A DNA stretch of 64,000 nt from assembly GCA_023055355.1 (NCBI GenBank), contig JALJCS010000004.1, positions 34,590,244 through 34,654,243 of the forward strand, given 5' to 3'. Below the pieces are notes generated by a model that was not told where the DNA came from, made no database searches, and worked only from the letters and a program-made list of their open reading frames with translations. This DNA is from Agelaius tricolor (taxonomy: Eukaryota > Chordata > Aves > Passeriformes > Icteridae). How positions within the stretch are numbered: the first letter of the stretch is position 1; each line of letters starts with the position of its first letter. A program made the translations under genes and the position numbers. This document shows positions 34,994-48,139 of the stretch, piece by piece.

Positions 34994-37900
34994 CATTACC
35001 TAATTAAACTGGCTTGGTCCCTAAATTTCATTTCAAGGAATTATTAAAGCTGAAATTTAGATGGTAATTGAAAGAACTTCTTTCAGAGCATTTATAAAAT
35101 TGCATGCAACTAAGCCTGACTGTCCCCAGTACACTTGAGGAAAGCTGCTCAGCAGTGAAGACTTCATGGCCTTTATGCTATTGAATGTGATGATGATTTT
35201 GCTTTGGAACTACCACTTATATCTACAGAGAAAAAGTTTGTGCCATAGGTAATGTGACCAATAGAAAATACTTCCTTCTCTCACTTTTCTTGTAACAAAC
35301 ACTTCAGAAGATGGAGAATGAGACATTCTGGAACAAATTATAAAAGCAAATATTAAATAAATATTAAATCTGGTAAGGGAATAGAACAGTGTCAAGTCAC
35401 TGGCAGATAGATGGATTACAGACTCAGCTGATATACTAACTGATCTGTGGTGTTACATGAGCTGAAAAAATTATTACATTTGCCAGAGATATTAATTTAT
35501 GCATGACATTAAGTTTGAATACATGACTACTTTAAAACAGATAATATCCCGAATTACAGGATTAAAAAACTATGATGTGATTCCATTTTTCTTCTAGCTG
35601 TTTATGTATAAACTATTTTAATATGACATAAACGCTGTAGTATTGATACCCTGCTTCACTTAAAATAGCTGGATAGAAAAGTGAAAACAGTGCATCACTT
35701 TTCCTTCCAAAGAAGAGAACTGAATTTTACTTGAATATCAATTAAATTCCCAATCTTTTGTTCCCCTTTTTATTTGCAACGGAGTTGACTAATGGCTGTA
35801 TTTTTAACAAACTCTAGCTGAGCACTATATCTGCCACAGGTGTGATGTTGCTTCTAAGAACAGACTCTTGAGGAAATGTGTCAAAAGCCTGGAGTTGTGC
35901 TGGTGAGACAGGCCAGAGACCCACAGCCTTGATAGGAGTAACTCACTCCTCGATATGCAATTTTGTGTGATACACTTGACACATCTAGTACCTGCCTGGT
36001 TCTAATGCAAATAGCACATTCCTCTGTTATTTCCTGGAGCAGGCAAGCTTAGAAAAGCTTCTTTGGTTCCCACATAATGACAAGTATGAATGGTACAGTC
36101 TGTGTACCAGCACACTCCTTTTCCAGCCATTTCCTGGGCTTCCTGTTCTTCCTAGTGCACATCAAAGAGTAACTTCCATTTAATTCCTTTGAACTCCTTT
36201 ATAAGCTTTTTTCCTTAATTAGGTAGTTCCATTTAGGGCCTTGCCACTGAACAATAATATGAACCCTGCTAAACAGGACTGACCACAATGTTTTCTACCC
36301 CCACATAAGATTGATGGTAGTGTGAAGCACCATACAAATGAGCAAAGTGATTCTGTTATCACCCACTGCTGCTGACTGCTACTAACTACAACAAAAAAGA
36401 AAGGCTTTATAGAGGCTACTGTAAGATACAATGTGGGGACTTCAACAGTAGATAGGACTTGCTGAAACCAGCTTCAGTCATGAAATGGTGGTGTGGAAAG
36501 ACTTGCATTGCCGATTCAAAATCTGAGGAAAAAAAGCCAGTACAACTGAATTGGACCTATGCATCAGTTGTTGGTACAGGAGAAAATGCATCTTTCTTTG
36601 CACAACCTGCCTATCTCTCAACTCTGTCCTCCTTAACTGGTGGTAGTGAAAAGAAATTATAATAGGCAATAGTCTCAGCCTGTTAACCCCAAGGCTTGCA
36701 TTTTTCTATCATGTGTCTTCAGAGTTGACTAAGAGTGCTTGGCAGCTAACTTAGTTTATTTTGGAACTTCTCCATTCTCAAGGGCCTCTGAAGATACAAA
36801 ACTACCCACAAAATTGCAGAACAACATCCTTCTGCTTAGGCCAGGCAGACAGGAACACCAACACAAGCACTAGATTTTTCTATTTCACTTTGCACTGGTC
36901 TGTGGACCTACTTTAGCTGTCCAACTTTCTTTTAAAGAATACAGGAATAAAACAAAAACCTTCATTCCCAGAAAATCCAAACCCTGACAGCCACATGTGA
37001 TTTTGAAAAGTTTGTAACTAGATACACAACCATCTACCTAGATGACTGATTTCCCTGCTTTTGAGGTATGTTTCTATGCTCATCTTTCAGCAGTAACTAC
37101 CCACCTCTGACATGCTACAGGGTAATCTGTATTGGCAGCAAGAATGATCTTCCACAAACAGTAATGATGTAGCAGTCTTACTAGGTAGGTGCAGTCTTTT
37201 TTTGGTAAACTTGGTGTGTTTAACAGGAATGAAGTTTTGTTCTGTAACATACCTCTACTAAAAAAACCCGAAAATTCTGAAAAAGATGCAAAAAGTAGAA
37301 TTAAAAACTAAAGTTTTATAAGTCATGAACTCTTCATCTCTGTTACAATAAGTTATCGTGAGAGGAAGGAGCAAGTTGATTCACAAAACTAAAGGATACA
37401 AAATTTAAATTTGGTTTTCATATGCAGACATAAAATTTAACAAGCATGAGTTTTATTCACTTGCTGTATTTATAATAACTAGGTTACAAAGATGAAATAG
37501 AATAGCACTAGGACTATTTCTAATGTCTGTGACTAAAATACTTCCTGGAGGTTCAATCTGAGTTTCTCTTCGTATGTTTCACAAACTCTGTAATCTAATG
37601 TATTCCTCAAACATTGACCCACTGGTTAAGGCTTCTTGAAATTTAAGAAAAATATTGGCAATATATGGTTTTTTTGAGAACCTGAGTAATTTTTAAAATT
37701 ACCTGGTTTTGTTCAGTTCTGTTTTGGGTTTAGAAAGTTAGAAGAGCAACCTTTGTGTGTGTTTACAGAACTGTGAGACCACAGAAATGACCAAGAATAG
37801 CTTCACTTTCTCTTCCCAGATGAAATAATCACCTCTTATCACGGTATTTTCCAAACAGATAAATAGTTCAATTAAGTATAAGGCATTTTTTCTAGGTTTC

Positions 37901-38763
37901 CCAGAGCATGTGGGATGCTAGAACTGTAGGAAGGCTGGCCAGCTGTAAAACTTTTATTTATTTCTTGCTCTATACAGAGTCAGCTTCAACCATGCCATAT
38001 AACTGGCGCTAGTACTGTGAGAAGAACACCACAGGGACACAGAGCTTGCTGGGAACCAGTATTTATGATGAGGGAAATTTGTTTTCCAGGGTCTTTATTC
38101 TCCATTAAAAACGAAGGTCGGTGCTTCTGCAGTAATAAAGGCACTTCATACATATAAGCAAGTTCAAATCAACCTTCCCCTCCTTCCCATTTTGTATATA
38201 CTGCTGTAAACAGTACAGTTGAGGCATGGATAGCACACCCTAGCAAGCCAGTGTCCACTTTAAAGCTTCTGACTGTCTTACGGGCTTAATAAACACAAAG
38301 CACTTAAACATCAGTGGGATGTTTGTAAAGCAAAGCTTCTAATTAATAGCTGCAAAATTACCAAAATGTTTTCCTGTATAACCTTCACGTAGGTTTTGCT
38401 TCAACCCCTCTTGATTCATGAGCATCTCTAAAGGAGCGCACAAGTTTGTCCATGGCACATGCCACTGCACTGGGGAGCGCCACCGCTTTCTCGGGGATTT
38501 TGGTACAGCGGACAGGGCCGCAGAGCCGGGCAATGAATCACTTTTGGGTTGCCCTGTGTTTGCAGAGCAGTTTACTGAACACATGCAATAAAAGCAAGCT
38601 TGGACGTCATCTCCTTTATTCGAAGTAGATCAACTGTAAGGGGCTTTTCTGAACCAGCGTGATCTTTCAGCTGTGAGTAATGCAGGCATTTCATCTGGTC
38701 TTGGAACTGTTCCCGTGAGGCAGTCGGACTGCAAATTCGGCAAACTTAGCTTAGAATAATTCC
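34994..38763. other. IQGAP2-F2R intergenic region
   Basis: About 3.8 kb between the IQGAP2 poly(A) signals and the F2R CpG island. Mostly unique AT-rich DNA. No coding or RNA gene and no repeat family recognised. Composition rises in GC from about 38.4 kb towards the F2R promoter. Confidence 0.6.
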
Positions 38764-39043
38764 TTGAACATAACCCTTTGTTCCGGCGCTCCCGACCTCT
38801 CACCCCGGCCGCGCCCGCCACCGCTTCCCGTGTCCCAGCCGGGCGCGGGGGCTGCTGCGGGGCTCTGTGTCCCGTGGGGCCGCGGCCGCTGCCCCTGCGC
38901 CTTCTCCTCCCCTTCCTTCCCTCTCTCTCTTCCCTCTCCTCCCCTCCCGCGCCGCCGCGCCCCGGAGCGCAGCCCCCTCCCTGCGGCAGCAGCGAGTCCC
39001 GGTGCGGCTCTTCGACAGCCCCAGCCTGCTGAGGTTCGCCCGC

Positions 39044-39068
39044 ACGGACGGACGGACGGACGGACGGA
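39044..39068. repeat. (ACGG)6 tetranucleotide repeat in F2R leader
   Basis: Six perfect ACGG units, ending 22 bp before the F2R start codon. This CpG-containing microsatellite is probably transcribed in the 5' untranslated region, so length changes could affect leader structure. Confidence 0.9.
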
Positions 39069-39090
39069 GTGCGGGAAGGAAGGCGCGGCC

Positions 39091-39151
39091 ATGCGGCCCC
39101 GGGCGCTGCTGTGCGCCCTGGCGCTGCTGTGCTGCCCGCCGGCCCGGCCAG
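39091..39151 (+). CDS. F2R: F2R exon 1 (signal peptide)
   Basis: ATG at 39091 in a gcggcc context, encoding MRPRALLCALALLCCPPARP and the first base of a split Gly codon. The CAG/GTGGGT donor leaves phase 1, which fits the exon 2 acceptor exactly. Human F2R exon 1 likewise encodes little more than the signal peptide. Confidence 0.92.
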
Positions 39152-42100
39152 GTGGGTGCGCGGGGCGGGGGCCGGGCCCGGGGCTGGCGGCGGGGCCCGC
39201 TGTGTGCCCGCAGCGCGGGGAGCGACCGGAGCGGGTCCGAGCGCACGGCACCGTGTGCCCGCACCAGCCGGGCCGTGCGGCTCCCGCCTGGGAGCTCCAG
39301 TGCGAGTTCGGGCCGAGTTTTCTTGGGCTCTTTGTGCTCACAGCAGCGGCGAGGAGAGGCTGTTGCGGGTGGTGAGTGACGCCGTAGCTAAGGAGGGCGG
39401 CAGGCAGCAGCAGGTGGTGGTGGAACGGACCTGGTCGGCGAGACTTGCTGCTGGATTCTCTTAACCTTTCATTAACAGCGTAGGAGGGAGTGCCAGCTCA
39501 ATTTCTAGGCGGCGCAAACTTCGGATGATCTGCCAAGCACAGAACAGTTCAGAATATGCACCCCGAGTAGATAGATGATTTCCATGGATATTTCAGGGTT
39601 ATTCACTAATAGCAACATCAGCACCCTAACTGGTGAGCCCATGGCTCCGTCCCACTCAGAGCTTGTTAGACGATGGAGATGCTGAGGAAAGGAAGGTGGG
39701 AGAAGACATACGTGCATGTAACCTCACATCTTATGGCAGAGGCACAGCACTACAAAGGATTGTGCATTTAGAGATTAGCACAAGGTTTTTTTGCTATTAT
39801 TGTTTTGCTTGATTCAGTTTAAGATTTCTTTCAATCAGCTAGTGGTGATAGTGCTGCTGTATAAATAACTTAGTCCCACGAGATGACCTGCAGTAAAGCC
39901 TCAGGTCCTACATACATGAAAGGGCTGATTGGATGAGCAGCTAAGAGGAAATTTCAGAGCATAACATACTTTGACTACTGAGCTAAACTGAAAGGGGATA
40001 GACCTAGTGTTTGTAAGTATGCTGGGAGGGAAGCATCAGAGAGGGTAAATAATTTTTGCTAGACAACTTTTTGGCACAAGGACAAGTGGGAAGGAAGCTG
40101 TCAAGATCATGTTCATATGGGGAGTCTAAAGAAAATATCTTTTTAAGAGAAGGAGGTGCTGGCTTGTTATTAACATAACAAACTTTACATGTTAATGCTA
40201 GACAAAAATTTCACTGTTGGTGGTATTCTTCCAGTTACTTCATGCACAACAAAACAAACAAAACCTGATCGTCTGAATATGTCTTCTGCTCTTCTTGTGC
40301 TCATTGCCATTGCAATAATATAATTTCCCCAGTGTCCTAGATAACCTGTTTTTACCACAATGTACTTTGTTCCTGTTGCCCATGCACTGTTGTATTCCGA
40401 GATCTGCTCTGGCCTTGACCTGCAACTTCTCTCCTGCTTTTCCCTCATCCTTCACTGTGCACAGTTACCACATTACTGACCGTGCTGTTCCTTTGGGCAG
40501 GTGAAAAAGCACTAGGTTGGCAGTAGGTTGGTGTCAAGTGCCCACAAACTATCTGACCAGTGCTGTTGAGCTGACTAAGGTCTGAACTCGCCTGGACTTC
40601 CCTGCCTTGGGACACTGCTGGCAAAATAGAGTGATTATATTGGTTGAAGCCAGCATATGTGGTTAAAGAGATGAGAAAGGAGAGCAAAACAGAGCAGACA
40701 CCCAGTTGCAAGAAAACAACTTGCAAGTAAATGTGTTCAGATCGCTACTACATCAGTTGTGTAATCTAATAATGAATTCTGTATAAATGGAGATGTGAAC
40801 GCATAAAAAATTCAGTTTTATTTTTATAAAAGCAAATAACTATCATCACTCCTACAAGATTGTGTCTTATTTTGTAATTAATGTGTCTGGCATGCACTTC
40901 AGAGCCTGCGTTCATATGCCTAATTTATGGGCTACTGAGTAATTTAGATTCTAGATGCTTATCACTTGGGGTTATATAAAGAGGAGATAAAAGAAACCTA
41001 TTCGTTACATGCAGCTGTCACCAGTAATGCCCATAAATCAGTATTATTGGTTGTCCAGCAGCACATAGGGAACATATTTGATTGGCTTGTGTAGGAGCCT
41101 ATTCTCTAGTCTCTCACATCACAAAGGGATGTGAAGTCTGCTGGTTTATAACATCCTGTCTGTACTCATGGGCCTACAGAAATATTTTTCAAGTTTCTTC
41201 TGGATCTTAAGATTGGTCAAAGCTGTTGTATTTTTTTTCACAGAGTGGGATGCAGAGTAGTCCTTTGCATATGAAAATAGACATGAAAAAAAATTACAAA
41301 TATCGCTGTATTTTAAAAAAATGTCAGGGTAACAGCATATGTGTATAGTTTATACACATATGCTGATGAACAATATGTAATAATTGATAGAAAATAGCAC
41401 ATTGTGGAGTGTTAAAATTAAACAATCACAAACTTGCTGAGCTTTCTATGTAATTCCTCTATGTCCTTGTTGGAGAACTGATGAAAAAACTCCAGGGAAT
41501 AAAAGAAGACTTTGGGCAACTTGAGTGTCATACTGATTCTATGTAATTTTTGCCTCTTGAAGTACTTGTTGGAGGCAAAGACTGCTTATTATTCAGTGTC
41601 CTGAGTACACACACCTCAAGGATAAAACCTCACTGCTTTATCCTGCTGTTGATTTGTTCATAGTTTACTAATCTTGTTCTTTCATAGCTGGTTAAATTTT
41701 ATAGATATTTTGATAGAGCAGTTATTCTCATTGCTGATATGACAGAGTTCCTATTTGTTATAAAAATAAAAATCAACCAAGCTTGACTTCTTCCAAAAGG
41801 ATTGGATGGCAGCCTAGAAAAATAAGATGACCTTCTGAACATTTGTAATCATTATACAAGCTTTACTTGTGTTTTTCTAACAGATTTTTTTAATTATTAA
41901 AAAATAATTAAGCTGTAGTGAAATATGTTTAGACAAATGGTATCTGTAGCTTGAAAACAGCTAGAAAAGAATAATTGCACAGATTCTGGTGTAGTTGTAG
42001 CTATTTTCTGTAGAGCTACTGTACATTGGCAGTCGTGTACTAACCCAGTTTAAACGTAATGCCTCTTTCCTGTTCTGGCCTTTTTGTTTGCCATGAAGGT

Positions 42101-45100
42101 TCATTACAGTCTTTTGAAATTATATGACTTTATTTCATCCTGTTCCATTCTGTGAATAAATCTCTATCTTCAGCTTTTTCATGTAAACACTGACAGGAAA
42201 AGAATACAAAACCTCAGGGCAGTATCTGTCTGCCTTTCTGTTTCAGAGAGTATGGAGTGCATACTGTTTTTTCTAGAATTACACTGTGTCATACAAGCAG
42301 CTTGGTAAAGGATAGGAACTGATACATGGCTGTCAAGCTTTCAAATTAAATTTAGTTTCATCAAGAAAATTTAAGTCACCATTCTTTATATTGTCAAGTG
42401 GCACCGAAATAGCAAGTGTGATGCGTTATTACATTTTTCCACAAAGCTGGCTTGCAAGTAGTACCTCATGTCATCTTAAGTTCAAAATGGGAACATGGAT
42501 TGAGAACAGGAGTCAGCATAGAGGTGATGTTGACAGAATGAAGGTTGAGTTCAACTCTGAACTTAGAAAGCCTCTGCATATACAAAGAACACATAGTTTT
42601 CACCAAAATATTCCAGATAATTTTAAAGAAACTTGAAGTATTTATACTTTTTTTTTGTTCTGATTTATTGTAATAGGATTCTACTTTTAGAAAATTTCTG
42701 TAATGGAGTAAAAGTGACTCTAAATCCCTTCATCTAATAAACTTGTAAATAAGATGTCTCCAAGAATTCAGGATATAATTAAAATTATTAGCAATGTTCA
42801 GTTAATTATAAGCAATAGCTAATACAATGGCTGGTAGTCAGTGAAAGGTACTTGTCCCAGTCATAGCATTTTTTTTCTTGTAGCATATTTTTGTACTGTT
42901 CTCAGTTAGGAGTTAGTAAGGAGAAGTGGGTCAGGTTATCACCCAGAGCACCCACACTAAGAGACTTAACCTCAGTCATTAAGGGTCAGTGACTGATTAA
43001 GTTGGTTTGCTGGTTCTCAAAAGTGTGAAACTGCAGCACAGCTCAGGTCCTTCAAAGCTGAGGGATACTGGGATGAGAGAGGTGCTGGTGTCTCAGTTAC
43101 CACCTCATGGTAGTCTTGGCAACACAGTTCCTAACTCCAGGCTTTCCTCTCTCAAGTCTGTTAATATTTGTGTTCCCAAAAACATGCATTCCTCACATGG
43201 AACCATGTCACCTCTTTCTTTGGTTCTGTACACTGTTCTACAGTGGTGGAGAAAGCAAGATGGACATGTCAACCTTTGGGGGACTAAAATTATCATTATC
43301 TTCTCTTTCAATAGTTTTTTGGTTTGAAAATACTCATAGAATTAAAAGTCTTAAATTTATAAAACTTGTGTGTACTGGAGATACAGTAGGTATAGTTGAC
43401 AGATTTTTCCTCACTTTTACTGATGTCTTTACCATGGAGTCAAGCTTCCAGGTGTAAGAAATATGGGGAGAGGAGGTTATTCATTCAAGTATAGTTATAA
43501 TGCTCCCCAAAAGAGATGAAGATCAGTCCTGTCATTTGTGACATATTTCTATTGCAATGATCATTAAATATAGGAAATCTCCTAACTCTTTGATGTCAGC
43601 CACAGGCTGAAGTTAGAGGTGTCATACAAAAGGACTTGTGCTGCAGCTTGGCTGCAAAGCTAGGAGCTGACTCTTTGAGCCATGCAGCTGCTTGGACTAA
43701 GTGTATAATGTGTTAAAGATTAAGGACCTATAGTTCTGCCGTTGTTCTCTTTAAAAAGACAGAATAGACCCTAGTATAAATGTGTTTAGTGCCCTTCTGT
43801 GCAATCACCAAATCTCAAGTACTTCTATCATTTCTGTTTCAAACTACATCATTCCTACTACAGTTTCTGTAATGAGCTCCCAGCATCTTTTTTTCTGACC
43901 AGCAGAGGTTGCAATCTAGTCACTTTGCATATGAAAACTGTTCTCTCCAACACTTCCCTTTTGTCTCTCTGCCCCTAGAATGCTGCTGTGACACAGCATG
44001 GTACATAAAGCACAGCCACTCTAAATAAAATCACTAAATTGCCTTACCAGTCCTCTGATCTCCCCCCCACATTCAAGTTTGAATTTCACAAAAATCCATG
44101 CCGGGTAGGGCCCTTCTGCCACTGCCTGTGCACAAAGGGAGGTAACTCCTGCTTAAAGATGGAGCCATTTTTCTCTTTGCCATCTGCTTCCTTAAGATAT
44201 TTTGCTAAAAAAAAATGGTTTCAATTACTATAGAACAAATAATTGCTTCTAACAAGCACGATCTTACACAGGTGAATCATGTACTTTCAACTCACAGATG
44301 TGAGCTAAGACACCTCATTTTTGTTTTAATTATCAAAGATCCAACAAAGGATCAATTGCACAGGCAAACAGGTGACTGGTTACTTGAGTAGGTGTAATTT
44401 TCTCACTTCTGTCTACCCACAGTACACTTGAATTACTCTATGCCAAAGCAGATTAAGCCAAAACTGAAAATTACAGTCTTAGAAAGTATTTCTCCATACA
44501 AACAACTTTGCTGAAATAATGCCTAAATAGTTCTTTTGATTAATTGGTTGTTTTTTTCTTTTTTACATAAATAATCCCCTGCCAGACAGTTAATGCTTCA
44601 TGACACTGATTTCCTGGCTTGTTACATTCAAAAAGTAGATATAGCCTGTCATGACTTAGCTATGAAAGCATGCTGCAGAAGACTTCACTGTAGAGGGAAC
44701 TGTAGGTTTCAGAAGGGCCCTGGGGGTATGGCAGACACATCCTGTCCTGCACGCTGTGGGTTAGGGTAAGTAGAACTCGGGAAGTGTTTCAGTGCCATCT
44801 GTGGCTAACCATCTGTTACAAGCAAAAGGTTGATCCATATCTACCTAGAAAACTGCTCTGCCATCTCTCTTAATGGGGGCCTTCGAGTTGTGTAAGATGT
44901 TTCCAGAGCACACAGAAATATTTCCAAACCATGATGCTTTAGTTGCACTTTTACTTTTTGTGATTTTGGTGACGAGTACTTCTAGTACTTCCAGTGGGAA
45001 TTTTGTGCATGAGCACTTATGCCAGCATCTCATTTCTTACAAAATGTGTGAAGGGTCTGGCCAAGACAGTTCAAGGCTGGCAGATTGCCTGTTGTGTTAA

Positions 45101-46601
45101 AGTTGCCCAAGGGGAGCATAGATTAGGTAGGATCCTTGAGCATAGCTAGAATCACTACTAATAAAAGCTTTCAAGCTAAGAGATGGGAAACAAAGAAGGA
45201 CATCTTACCTAAATTTGTAGCAGGAGGAGGTAAAATAAAATGGATGACCTGTGGGCAACCTGTGCTTTGAATCAGAAATTAACCTTATTATTTTGTTTAC
45301 CTAATCTAATCTTAACTTTCCTTCTTGAAAGATGTTTTCACTTCCCCATACCATCTAAATATTGACTTATTAATCTTAATACTTTTTACTTTTCAGGCTT
45401 TCCAAATAACAGCAGCATACCACACATCATCAGAAGTTTTTCCATCCGTTTTTCTTCCAGTCCAGTGGCTGATCTTATTCCTGTTGACGGTGATACTGAA
45501 AATGACTTGGAAGTTGGATCAGGAGCCACCAATCAGACTGCATCATTTCTACCTGAACGACGAATGATGTCAGTTCAAACGGCAAGATACCTCACTAGTC
45601 CATGGCTGACTCGTTTTGTTCCTTCGGTTTACACCGTAGTGCTTGTGCTGAGTCTCCCTCTGAACATTACAGCGATACTCGTGTTTCTGAAAAAGATGAA
45701 AATCGAAAAGCCAGCTGTAATATACATGCTGAATTTGGCTCTTGCAGATGTTCTCTTTGTAAGTGTGCTTCCATTTAAGATTGTTTATCACTTTTCTGGA
45801 AATGACTGGGTTTTTGGGCCTCAGATGTGCCGTTTCATCACTGCGGCCTTCTTCTGCAACATGTACTGCTCAATAATGCTTATGATGAGCATAAGTGTCG
45901 ATCGCTTCCTAGCTGTGGTGTACCCCATGCAGTCCCTGGGGTGGCGTACGCTACCTCGTGCCTCACTGGTTTGTTTCATCATATGGCTTGTAGCAATAAC
46001 CGGGGTTATACCTTTTCTCCTACGAGAGCAAACAATGGAAATACCCAGGTTAAATATAACGACGTGCCACGATGTGCTGAGAGAATCCGAACTTCACAGC
46101 TATTACGTCCACTTCTTCTCTATCTTCTCTTCTGTGTTTTTCATAGTGCCATTTATAATTTCTACTGTCTGTTATGTGTGTATCATTCGCTGTCTTAGTT
46201 CTTCCACCATTGTTGCAAAGCAAAATAAGAAGACACGTGCCTTGCTCTTGTGTGTGGCTGTTTTTTCTGTTTTTGTTATTTGCTTTGGACCAACAAATGT
46301 TCTCCTCTTAATTCATTATATCCATTTTTCATATGACAACAGCTTAGAGTATCTCTACTTTGCCTATCTACTCTGTGTTTCTGTCAGCAGCATTAGCTGC
46401 TGCATTGACCCCTTTATTTACTACTATGCTTCTTCTCAGTATCAGAGACAATTTTTCAGTCTCTTCAATTGTAAAAAGACTTTTGATCCTAACATTAGTA
46501 ACAGCAGTGGCCAGTTGATGTCTACCACTAGTACTAGAAGGGCTACATTGACTACTAATGTGAATAACAGTGTCTACAGGAAATTACTTGCAATGCATTG
46601 A
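39091..46601 (+). CDS. F2R: F2R, protease-activated receptor 1 / thrombin receptor (complete CDS, 2 exons)
   Basis: Thrombin-activated class A receptor at the cell surface, coupling to Gq, G12/13 and Gi. Coding sequence joins 39091-39151 with 45397-46601, giving 421 residues (human 425). A signal peptide (about 1-20) is followed by HIIR/SFSIRF, with cleavage predicted after Arg33; human PAR1 has SFLLRN. The segment behind it is acidic (VDGDTENDLE) but lacks the aromatic residues of the human hirudin-like site. N-glycosylation sequons lie at NNSS and NQT. The TM1-TM7 span is about residues 94-365. The disulphide pair is probably Cys165-Cys244, the latter in ITTCHDV. TM3 ends in DRF; TM7 has DPFIYYY. 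The tail keeps SNSSGQLMS and a final NNSVYRKLL like human PAR1. Divergence at the N terminus contrasts with strong conservation of TM2-TM3 and TM6-TM7. Confidence 0.97.
39152..45396 (+). other. F2R: F2R intron 1
   Basis: A 6.2-kb GT-AG intron in phase 1. The first 300 bp are GC-rich and continue the CpG island. The remainder is unique AT-rich DNA with a 15-bp-arm hairpin at 41333-41365. No repeat family or additional exon was recognised. Confidence 0.75.
41333..41365. repeat. Perfect inverted repeat, 15-bp arms, 3-nt loop
   Basis: CAGCATATGTGTATA and its exact reverse complement are separated by GTT. It lies in F2R intron 1. Confidence 0.9.
45397..46601 (+). CDS. F2R: F2R exon 2 (receptor body)
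   Basis: Acceptor tttcag ends at 45396; the first two bases complete Gly21. The reading frame then runs to TGA at 46599-46601. The tempting start at 45465 is a GTG valine codon (Val44) inside the extracellular N terminus, so it is not an initiator: the frame is open up to the splice site and includes the thrombin cleavage site. Confidence 0.97.
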
Positions 46602-46890
46602 GATAACCTGTCTTCAAATTAGTCAATTTTACACAGTTACAGACAAAAAGAAGACTGTTATATCCAAGAAATGCAAAACCTTACACCAAGTTGTTGTACG
46701 ATACATAGCTTTATGGATCCAATATAGTAATACACAATTCAAATTAAAACTCTGTATGTGTGTGTGCATAGATACATATATATAAAGGTGTATAGTATAT
46801 GTAAATATGTTAATGTAGAAAGGAAAAATAATTTCTTAATAATAGTTGTTGAGTGTTTTTCAAATAAACTTTTTTTTCAGACAAATCCTT
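46602..46890 (+). other. F2R: F2R 3' untranslated region (minimal)
   Basis: AT-rich sequence with a TG/TA-rich stretch at 46754-46810, ending near the first canonical poly(A) signal. Longer 3' ends are possible, since mammalian F2R has a long 3' untranslated region. Confidence 0.5.
46863..46868 (+). terminator. F2R: Candidate poly(A) signal of F2R
   Basis: An AATAAA hexamer 262 nt after the stop codon, followed by a T-run and a TTTG/TTGTT-rich stretch that could serve as the downstream element. Confidence 0.6.
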
Positions 46891-48139
46891 TGCATTGTTC
46901 AGTTTATTGTAGAAATCCCGGTTTAGTATTTTGAACTATACCTATCAGGTTGAATAAATTATTATATATGGAATCACTCTATCCATCCAGTTGTTCCTGA
47001 AAAAAGTGAAAATACCTTTCCAGGCTTTTTTTTTTTCTCCTATATGTAATTTCTAGAATTATCTGTTAACTTACTTTCTTAGCATTATTTTATATCTCTG
47101 GACACTGAAATTATTCATTTTATGTTTTTACATATTCTACTTCAAAACAGTCTGTATGGTTTTCAGAATGTGAGGAACCAAAACCGAGCTATTGCATGGT
47201 GCAGTGTGTGACATGGGAGATAATTTCCAGCAGCTGGAGCTAGCTTGTTTTTGGTTTTGCTACCATTAGTGTATGCTAGGCGTTTCAGTTAGGAATGTGG
47301 TATTTTTGAGAATTAGTTTCAGAAAAATTTGTGAGATTTTGTTTCACAATAAGTAAATGGTTCTCCAAAAATACATTGGAAAATCTCTATTTATCATCTT
47401 GTTATGCTGTTTCCAAATGTGCTTTCTTGCACGTGGTTAGTCATCAAACATATGTTTAGGACTTGAAAATATCCTTTATCCCTGCTAGCATGGACATTTT
47501 TCACATTTTACACTGTGTCCATATCTACTGAAATGGCTGTGGTATTTAGCTAACCAATAGCTAACTTCATTCTGTGGAGCAGTCTTTTGCTGCAAAGAAC
47601 AGTAAAGCAAAAATAACAGAAATTCAGTTTTAGAAACAAGCATGTAAGTAATAGGACTGTACATGAAAATGGAAATCAATTAAGTAGGAATTTGTTTATA
47701 GGATTTGCCACAAAAATCTGCCAATAAGTACAGCAGTGGAAAAGAGGTGTCTTTAGTCCAGCACAAGTGATGCAAGACCTAATCTTCCTGCATATGGTGT
47801 GACAGTGAGAGACTTTCTAACTATGATCTCTTATTGGTTTGTGTCTGTTCCTTAATGGATTCAAGCATAGATTTTAATTCTCAAGGTTTTGCCATTTTTA
47901 AGTACATGAGTGAGAATGATACATCTATGTGGTTTGCAAGCCTAAGACTCCACAAATGGACATAAGTTACATTCTCATTTTGTTTAATATCACATTAGGG
48001 ATGGTCTTGTTTTTCAGCAAAATCCAAATCCATCTTGAAACCATCAAGACACATTTGCTCTTTCCTGGCTGAAAAGAATTACCTCTGTGCTTCCTGGAGT
48101 TACAGCCTGGGGGACTGCTCTTTAGCCCATGTTGAGAGG
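46891..48139. other. Downstream flank of F2R
   Basis: About 1.2 kb of unique AT-rich sequence. It may include a longer F2R 3' untranslated region. No gene or repeat recognised. Confidence 0.55.

Larger units (their letters stand above)
38770..39200 (+). promoter_or_regulatory. F2R: F2R CpG-island promoter
   Basis: A sharply bounded stretch of very high GC and dense CpG in otherwise AT-rich DNA, covering the region upstream of the F2R ATG and the exon 1 / intron 1 boundary. It holds many GC-box-like CCGCCC and CCCCTCCC elements and no obvious TATA box, as expected for a CpG-island promoter with dispersed starts. Long open frames through it in several frames are a composition effect. Confidence 0.75.

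Noticed and set aside
38764..39464. Several overlapping open frames of 130-203 codons on both strands around the F2R promoter
   Set aside because: They arise from high GC and scarce stop codons in the CpG island. Just the short ATG frame at 39091 has a signal peptide and a donor site in the correct phase.
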